Assembly (NCBI GenBank): GCA_016748015.1
Contig: JAAOMT010000200.1
Location: 494,984-558,983, forward strand
Length of the DNA stretch: 64,000 nucleotides
Origin: Geosiphon pyriformis
Taxonomy: Eukaryota > Glomeromycota > Glomeromycetes > Archaeosporales > Geosiphonaceae
Direction: 5' to 3'
The position numbers and the translations under genes are program-made. Of this stretch, positions 56,881 through 64,000 are shown one piece after another. How positions within the stretch are numbered: position 1 is the stretch's first letter; every line of letters begins with the position of its first letter. A model generated the notes under the pieces. The model saw nothing but the letters and a program-made list of their open reading frames with translations. It was not told the DNA's origin and searched no databases.

Positions 56881-57079
56881 CAAACCAAAAATATAACAAA
56901 AAGATGAATATACAAAAATACCAATAACTACAACATTATATAAATACCCAACTGTTCAAGGAAAAATTATCTCAAAAGGAACAAAAGAACATTAAACAAC
57001 AATCAAAATATTTTATCAATCATTAAAATATACTTTACCAGAAGAACAAAAGAAATCCAGATCAACCAATCAGAGTAAT

Positions 57080-58286
57080 CACAGAACCAGAGAAAGAAAC
57101 AATATTATTCAACATACACTCCAATCCAACAACAAGACATTTTCATAAAGAAGCAATCATAAAAAAAACTAGAAAAAGATACTATTGGCCATCTATGTAC
57201 CCAGACATCATCCAATATGTTCAAAATTATGATGCTTGTCAAAAAAGAGGTGGAACAAAACCCAGTAAACCATTAAGACCAATCAAAGTAGGACAACCAT
57301 TTAACCATATCGAAATTAACTTAATAGGACCATTAATAATCACCAGCAGAGGAAACAAATATATTACAGTAGCCATAAACTATCTTACAAAATGGCCAGA
57401 AGCAAAAGCCATTCAAAGAGCAGATGCAGAATCCGTTGCCGAATTTGTTCATCAAGATTTGATTTGTTGACATGGATGTTCAAAAGAATTATTATCAGAT
57501 CAAAAAACTCACTTTATGAACAGAACATTAGCAGAATTAAGTCAGAGATTTGGAATCAAAAGACCATTATCATTACCATACTATCTATAAACAAATGGAT
57601 TAGTTGAGAGGTTTAACAGAACATTGTGTGAAGCAATCACCAAGATTAGTCAAGAAAATCAGAATAAATAGGATTTGTTTATATTATTAGTACTATTTGC
57701 TTATCAGACAATGAAGCAAAACACTATACAAGCAACACCATTTAAATTAGTATACAGTAGAACAACAACATTTTTAGTCGAGATAAAAGTCAACACTTAT
57801 CTAACAGAACCAATAACTGAAGACAATTTTCAGAAAATGTTGCTAAGAAAAACATATAACTTAATGGAAACATTAGAAAATAAACAGCAAAGAGCAGTTG
57901 ATAACATCCAGAAGTCACAAGAGAGACAAAAAAAAAGACATGATAACCAACTACCAGATAAACCAATTAAATTCAAGATTGGAGACAAAGTATTTTTACA
58001 TTGTACCAAAGCGGAAAAACAATAGAGTGGAAAATTTGATCCCAAATGGGATGGATCATTTCATATAGAAGAAATTCTTGGAAATAGAGCTTATAAATTA
58101 AGATGGAACAATGAAATTTTAGCCAAAGCAGTATATGGTGATCAACTGAAACCATATTACCAAATAGCATTATCATCTACCAATAACATTTTACAACTAG
58201 AAGTACAAAGAATACTAGTTCAACCAGATGAGATTCTACAAGATCTAGAACCAATCATAGTTATTGAACCAAACACATCAAATTGA
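57080..58286 (+). pseudogene. Integrase of Ty3 element
   Basis: Shifted by one base relative to RT (shift near 57050). Zinc-binding HHCC: RHFHKEA and YDACQKRG (the first Cys is Tyr). Core DDE: HIEINLIGPL (first Asp to Asn), LSDQKTHF (Asp kept), NGLVERFNRTL (Glu kept). The C-terminal KFKIGDKVFLH and KFDPKWDGSFHI are the GPY/F-like module. Stops at 57468, 57588, 57669, 58023 and 58284 stand mainly at Trp or Gln positions. Inserts cDNA into DNA when intact. No chromodomain seen. Confidence 0.9.
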
Positions 58287-58977
58287 ACAACCCAAAAAAA
58301 TATATAAAAGCACAATACATGTAACAAAAGCAACCAAGAAAATGGAAATACCAGATCATATTCACACTATAACTCAACAACTGTTTCAAGCCTTAAGTCA
58401 ACAACAGTTAGACATAGAAATTATCATTAACAACCAAACAATTTGCTATCAAAACACCAAAAGAAAGACAAAGAACACCTCATATCAGTGGTTATCAAAG
58501 AATGATAAAAACTGGTCAGATAACATAATAGAAAAAGTAAAGAACACTTTTGGAAAAATACTTATTATGGCACCAACAGAAGAACTTACAAAAAAGAATT
58601 GGAAGCAATAGACAGAACAACTTCTAATATCATACTGTTACTACTAGTTAGGTTGGAAGTTGAATATTCAGGAGTTGTATACCAACAAATCCAAGAGAAT
58701 ATTCAACCAAGATATAATACAACAAATTGAAAAATTTATTGGAAAGAAAACAAATTCAATACTACATGTTAAAACAATGTACTGACTACACAACATATTT
58801 CGAAACTATCCAGAAATACTGTTACACTTTGACATAGAAACCATAACCATTAACCAATAGGGAAGAATAAACAATACACAAGTAGAAAACATGAGAAACA
58901 GAGTCGAACAAACAATACTTGAAAAAGAAGTATTGGAATTAATTCAAAATGAAGATTTTAATGGAGCTCAATATTAA
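58264..58977 (+). pseudogene. Extra ORF between integrase and 3' LTR, unknown function
   Basis: 237 codons in a third frame, starting after a TAG at 58258-58260 and ending with TAA just before the PPT. Pieces: HTITQQLFQALSQQQLDIEI, KTKNTSYQWLSKNDKNWSDN and HFDIETITINQ. At least four internal stops of the TAA or TAG kind at plausible Gln or Trp sites. Gln/Asn/Ile-rich with no known motif. Position (after pol, before LTR) is where some Ty3-like elements carry an accessory or env-like gene, but there is no signal peptide or membrane segment here. Confidence 0.6.
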
Positions 58978-58992
58978 AAAAGGAGGAGATAA
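58976..58992 (+). other. Polypurine tract
   Basis: AAAAAAGGAGGAGATAA directly before the TGTTAC start of the 3' LTR; primer for plus-strand DNA synthesis. Confidence 0.8.
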
Positions 58993-59862
58993 TGTTACTC
59001 ATAAAAAAAAAACAGATATAAAAAATAGCAGACCAATGTGAGAATAGTATGTAGCATATAAGCACATTGCTCAGCAATGTGAAGCAATGTCAGAAATCAT
59101 GGCATATTGCTTAACAATGTGGAGCAATATCAGAAAACATGGCACATTGCTCAACAATATGGAGTGATGTTAGAAATTAGAACACATCACTCAGCAATGT
59201 GAGCATTGCTCAAGAAATCATAGCACATTGCTTGGAAATATGAACAATCTTATAAAACATCAATTATGTATATATAGTGATAGCATTAGAAGTAGAAAAG
59301 ACAGACCTCTTAGTTTAGATTTGATCTAAGCAATTTTTCATTCACAAAATATCAAAAAAATAATTATTCACTATTTCAATTTACTCTCCACTATCAACAT
59401 GAAGTGTTGATAGTAATTAATACTTAACCATGCTAGAACAATAGCTCTTGATCATGGCTATTGATGAAATACTAACTTGCAATTGCTTTTGTTTATTTCT
59501 TTATTTTCATTTATTTTCATTTATTTTCATTTTGTTATTTTTTTAGTTTTATTAAATTAATTAAAGATTAAGTGCTAAGATACAGATGTCATAGGGACTG
59601 GTAAAAGACCTGTGAAACAAGGGTAAAACATTCATAGATTTGAGAATAGCTTACCAAGAGGATTACCGGCCACCATGCTGAGAAAAAAATTTGACAAAAC
59701 TGCAGTTTTGGGAAGTTACAGATAAAACTATCAATTAAATCTTTGTCTATTATACAAAAGACTCCACAACAAAACCTTTAGATATCAACCCCAGAATACC
59801 AACCAAGCACCAAGTTACAGATTTGTTATTTGACTTGAGACTTCAAATAATTATTTGTAACA
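58993..59862 (+). repeat. 3' LTR (870 bp)
   Basis: Same architecture as the 5' LTR. The hairpin at 59390-59414 has the same stem but the loop ATGAAGT, the reverse complement of ACTTCAT in the 5' LTR. Confidence 0.92.
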
Positions 59863-59866
59863 CCAC

Positions 59867-60228
59867 ACACCAGCTGAAATATTTGCATAAAAACCCATAA
59901 TTACCATTAAAACTTTATTGCTAAACAGCAGACAATTTGAAAAAAGATAACCCAAAACTTTAAAAACTTTATACAATGTTAAATAAGCTTATTATTTATT
60001 ATTATAGTCATTTCAAAGTCCAGATAGCCAGAATTCAAACCAGAAATAAAAACTCTTAAATTCAAAAACTTGTTTTTGATTCAAGATTTAAACAAACTCT
60101 TTAATTTTGTCTCAATAATTACAAAAACTAAATTGTCTAATTCTTTTTGCCACTTAACAATGTTCTTCTGCTTTGCTAAATTATTTATATTTTTGACATT
60201 ATACATAGCAATTTTCCAAATAAAATTG
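59867..60228 (-). pseudogene. LINE H ORF2 start (N-terminal endonuclease part)
   Basis: Read from 60228 down: AIYNVKNINN, then IIETKLKS (catalytic Glu kept), then FISGLNSGYL. It continues at 49702 across the Ty3 insertion. Confidence 0.75.
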
Positions 60229-62060
60229 GTTATTGAGAAAATATACTTACCAAAAAGTTCAAACTAATGCACATCTAATCCAATCTAAACAAAACTAATC
60301 TGATCACACTTTTGAGCACAACCAGTTTTAATTCCAGATCATCTACTTTTACTGTTAAAATTTTGAAGCAGTTTTGATTCAAATCTGAAATGTTGGTTAC
60401 TATTTACAAAAAAAATAAGAACAAAATCTGCAAGACATTTATAATCATATCTAAATTCAAACTGAGATCCAAAACCAAGAGGGAAGTCAAAGCAGAAAAC
60501 TGAAAGTCAAATATTTAGAAAACCAATTTCAGATTATTTATTCTGCACAAAACACCAGAAATTTGGTTAGCCAATAATTCCAATGAGTATTCTAAAAAAG
60601 CCAAGCAAGCTTTAATTGATAAAACACATTGTGGAAAGAGAAAAACTTTTATAGTACTTGATATATTAGAAGAAAAAAAGCCAGAACTAAAAAGAATATT
60701 ATTGTAAACAGAAACCAAAGACACAATCTGAACCTATAACTTGCTATTAAAAACAGCAAAATAGGAAATAGAAACATCTTTTTTCACATACAACTTAGTC
60801 AATAAAATTCAATTCTTATTTAAAGCAGCTTTTTTAAATGTTTTTAAAGACTTAGGAGTGAATATAATTAGTATATTATACTTTAAAGCAGAATATCTAA
60901 AATGCTTATAATTTTTACAACAAACCAAATTCATCCTAGTTCAAGAGAGCTTTATACTACTTAAAATCAGCTCTATGTAAAAGGCAAATTTTAGTTTCTC
61001 TTCTGAATTAAAGCCAATTATAGTACAACAGACTTTATTACCAGTTTTGAGTAAACAATTAATAATACAAGTTTTTCTACCAGTCTTTTCTAACAAAGTG
61101 CTCAAATCATAAGCTGTTGTTTCTACTAGCAAAGTAAATAAAAGTGTCTTAAAATAATCTCTTAACATCCAGATATTATGATCTCCTATAGCTTTGGCAA
61201 CACACACTGAATTTTTCTCAATTAAAAATAACTACTTAACTGTTAACAAATCTGTCTAAGCTGATTTAACAAAACTTTACCACAGCTTTCTGCCATAATT
61301 TAATTAGCTGCAATCAAATTAATACTATCTGATCATACTTAGTTACTGCAGCAATAATTATTTCTTTTGACATATTCATGGGAATTTTTTTAATTATTAC
61401 AGTCTAATTTAACTTAATTTTTTGTTTCTTAAGATTACAGTTTACTTTAATGCTTTTTTTTCTGACCAATAATGTGGTTTTCTATGTTTTTCTCTGATGT
61501 AAATATTAATCTAATAATCTTCTCAAATTTTGAAAGAGTAATGGCCTCTCTAAAATCATTGATTGATAAAAAAATCTTCTTAATGACTTGAGTTTTTGTC
61601 ATTGCTAATTTGTTTTTCACCACAGAAAAATTAATATCCAAAACAAATAATTTCTTGACAGCAATTTTCATTCAAGTTTTAATAGTTTTTGGGTTAATTC
61701 ACTTCTTGTCCAAAAAATAAATAGGCAAAAAGAGAAGGAGATCTTATTTTTATTATTTATATTAAAAACCAAAAAGCCAATTAGAAAACCAACTATAATA
61801 TTAGTGTTGACTTTTTTTGCTTTAGGTGTATTGATTTTAGAATCTAACTGAGCTTTACTCTTATTATTAGTATTATTATCTGTATCCATACTAACAAATT
61901 GGCCAGTAATCTTCTTTAAAATTCCAAAACTTAAATCCACTTTATTATCAAAATGCTTAATATTATCAAGTAATAATTTTTAATTTTAAGCTAAGCTCTT
62001 ACTAACAAAATTTGAAGCTGCAATTCTGGCTAACTTTTTTTTAGCACTGAAACCATTCAT
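60229..62060 (-). pseudogene. LINE H ORF1 remnant
   Basis: ATG at 62060 (MNGFSAKKKLAR). TGQFVSMDTDN keeps the Gln that is a stop in LINE G. KLFVLDINFSVVKNKLA, DFREAITLSKFEKII and the stretch AYDLSTLLEKTGRKTCIIN match G. It ends with IFSQ and the stop at 60229-60231. Broken by stops and shifts. Confidence 0.8.
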
Positions 62061-62207
62061 AGTAGCAGTTAATTTGAAACCAAAAAAGATTTAGTATTTG
62101 AGAAATAGTAAAATATACAACAATAAAACAAAAAAAACTTTTTTCAAATTTCTGATTTTTTTTGAAAATTGGAATGAAGGAAAAAAAAATTTTTTTTTGA
62201 TTAATTT

Positions 62208-62929
62208 AATAATAAAAATATATTTAATAATTTAATGATGATTTAAAACTTTTAAATTTTTTTATTAAAAATATTAAAAAATTATTTATTTGTAATTAAA
62301 TAAGTTTATTAAAAACATTAATATTTTAAATTAATGTATTAACAAAATAAAAACACAAAATTTGTTTTTTTTTGTTTAATTTTAAGTATTTTAATTAGTT
62401 TAAATGTTTTATTTTAGTATAATCTAAAATTATGTATATAATTGTGTTATATAAATAGTTTTTAGTTAAATTATACTTTTAAACATAATTTAATCTACTG
62501 AATTGTTTTTGTTGAACAATAAAAAAATCAAAAATATATTTTTTTTAATTAAATATATATATTTTTATTTTAATATATAAATTATTTTATTTGTAATTAT
62601 AAATTTATATTTTTTTATATTGAATATATTTTAAAAATTTTATTATTATTAATAATTATTTAATGTTATTATAAATATGTTTATTTAAAAAAATTTGTTT
62701 TTTAAATGTATTAAATAAAATAATTACAAATAATATTATAAATTGGTTATATTAATTAATTATTAATTTGATTTTAAATTTGAATTTTTTGAATTTTATT
62801 ATATTACATTTTTTAAAATTATTTATATTGTTGTTGTTTTTTTAACCTTATAATAAATAATATTTTGTATTCATTATTGATGTATATATGAATCATTATA
62901 AAAAAAATTGCATAATTGTAACTGATTTT
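62208..62929. other. AT-rich spacer without genes
   Basis: Homopolymer-rich A/T sequence to about 62930, where composition returns to host-like. Nothing recognisable. Confidence 0.6.
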
Positions 62930-63426
62930 AGATTTGTGGAGCTTTCACAACGGCTAATTCGTTAGGATTAAATATTTTTATTGATCGTCTTAGATCAAGA
63001 AACAATGTTACACAAATCGACTGAAAACAGTAAAACATCGGCGTATCTTGTTTCAACAGTATGTTGCTCAATTTTTTGCTTCGGACACAACCTTTTGATT
63101 TAGCGCTTGAACAGTTTTTGAAGAGTTAAGATTGTCTTGCTCTCAAGGTATTTCTTCAAATTTATTATCTGCTCAGCCTTCCGATCTTTGAGTCCTTTTT
63201 GGCTTATCCAACTTTTTTCAGTAGAGGCTTTGTATTTTTATTTGAATCATAGAAGCTGATGGTAAAGTATATTTTTACTGTATAGCGTTTGCAAGTGAGG
63301 CTTTAACTACGCCTCAAATTATCTCTTTATTTTGACTGCCCACTTTTACCTGGGAAAAATTGCGATTTAATATTTTATTGGTGCAAACAGGATAACTCAA
63401 GATTCGGAGAGGGTAGCAGCAGGGTG
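62930..63426 (+). promoter_or_regulatory. Upstream region of the right-edge gene
   Basis: Higher GC than the spacer. A 22-codon upstream ORF lies at 63061-63129 (starts MLLNFLLRT). T-rich stretches near 63195-63245 and 63340-63385. No core promoter can be named. Confidence 0.4.
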
Positions 63427-64000
63427 ATGAGCCGAAATGGGCGAAAGACTAGTGACTCAACACATGACGAAATATCAGTTAGAAGGAGGACAAGGAGCTC
63501 TTCACGACCTGAAGACCTCATTGGTAGGTTAATCCTTGGCTTAAAGAAACCTGGCTTTCTCGTTTTTACCATTTTATGCGTAGAAGCGCGAAACACTTAG
63601 TTTTCTACTCATATACAATGCAATGATTTCCTATATATGATAAATTAATAAAAAAATTTAGATCTTGCGCTTCATCGAAATCCCCTTAGGATGAAACGGA
63701 GGAGAACCGATGCCGAAGAGACGCCATTAGGTAGATTTTCATTTTTGCGCATAACATAAATTTTTATTAGCCACAATCGGCATGGTCTCAGTTTGCCTTT
63801 ACCTCATGCTTTGATATCACCACTGTAAAATACTTTGTTGAAAGATCCAGTTGTTGAATCATCACGGAATGCTCAAGCAACTCCAATTATTTTACCCCCT
63901 CTACCCCCTTTGTCCATTCCCCCCATATATTCAACGACGGCAAATGTGACTTCACCAGGGCCTTCATCGATATTACCACCAATCGATTTGTCACGGGAGG
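63427..64000 (+). CDS. Unidentified gene, N-terminal part (runs off the window)
   Basis: Three exons join in frame: 63427-63523, 63662-63730 and 63845-64000+, with introns GTAGGT...TTTAG and GTAGAT...GAAAG. The product begins MSRNGRKTSDSTHDE, has two basic Arg clusters (VRRRTRSSSR and MKRRRTDAEE, possible nuclear localisation signals), then a Pro-rich stretch (ILPPLPPLSIPPIYS) and a Ser/Pro/Thr-rich part. It looks like the disordered N-terminus of a nuclear or signalling protein. Not enough is present to name a family. Host-like base composition, unlike the elements to its left. Confidence 0.6.

Larger units (their letters stand above)
49708..59862 (+). mobile_element. Complete Ty3/gypsy LTR retrotransposon (family 1) with dUTPase
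   Basis: 10,155 bp: 5' LTR, PBS, Gag-like ORF, gag-protease-dUTPase-RT-RNase H-integrase frame, extra 3' ORF, PPT, 3' LTR. Domain order RT-RNase H-IN identifies Ty3/gypsy, not copia. The main frame runs unshifted from 51632 to about 57050 and is broken only by stop codons that read as mutated Gln or Trp codons. The LTRs differ by about one base in ten at the start, almost all transitions. Inactive. Confidence 0.93.
45258..62198 (-). mobile_element. LINE H, near-full-length LINE split by a Ty3 element
   Basis: Flanked by GATTAATTT (45249-45257 and 62199-62207). Removing the Ty3 insertion (49708-59862 plus duplication) leaves about 6.8 kb with the same order as LINE G. Strongly AT-shifted and broken. 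The 3' tail lies at 45258-45384, where the hairpin is degraded (TATGTGCTTACTATATATG). Confidence 0.85.

Noticed and set aside
49708-59862. Ty1/copia element or endogenous retrovirus
   Set aside because: Integrase lies after RT and RNase H (gypsy order). The downstream ORF has no signal peptide, transmembrane or fusion-like segment.
62930-63426. tRNA or other structured RNA gene
   Set aside because: No A-box/B-box pair or cloverleaf could be made in this or the other host-like intergenic stretch (9466-10150).

Overview
The window looks like a chromosome segment of a very AT-rich fungus. I infer an arbuscular-mycorrhizal (Glomeromycotina-type) genome. The reasons are a host gene with many short GT-AG introns encoding a fungal-style XRN1, a decayed Sel1-repeat gene fragment, and almost everything else being nested, AT-drifted LINE and Ty3/gypsy elements. 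The species cannot be fixed from the sequence alone.

Only two regions look like host genes. One is XRN1, the cytoplasmic 5'-3' exoribonuclease, at 10151-16165; I read 22 exons and 1407 codons, including a 14-nt microexon and a GC-AG intron. The other is the proline- and basic-rich N-terminus of an unidentified gene that starts at 63427 and runs off the right edge.

The rest is a transposon island. From the left: a Ty3-like element (family 2; gag fragment, PBS, LTR, minus strand) inserted in LINE A (to 8150); AT-rich spacer; XRN1; a LINE 3' fragment (B); an ORF1-only retroelement (C, 17885-20162) ending in poly(A); LINE D (20163-28640), split by a pogo/Tigger-like DNA transposon carrying a Sel1-repeat fragment; a second ORF1-only element (F, 28888-36165), split by two solo LTRs and a TRIM-like LTR element with only 141 bp between its LTRs; the best-preserved full-length LINE (G, minus, 36343-43130, 13-bp target duplication); a LINE relic (J); a 5'-truncated LINE (I, 43807-44478, 11-bp duplication); and LINE H (minus, 45258-62198), split by a complete 10.2-kb Ty3/gypsy element (49708-59862).

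Two donor/parasite pairs seem to be present. LINEs with APE endonuclease, RT and RNase H sit with ORF1-only elements that share their 3' tail. Ty3 elements sit with a TRIM-like element that shares their terminal hexamers and PBS. The Ty3 gag-pol frame carries a dUTPase domain between protease and RT. Nearly all damage in the elements is C-to-T or G-to-A: stops arise from CAA, CAG and TGG codons, and the paired LTRs differ almost only by transitions. This suggests a RIP-like or 5-methylcytosine deamination process. No element seen here has an intact coding frame.
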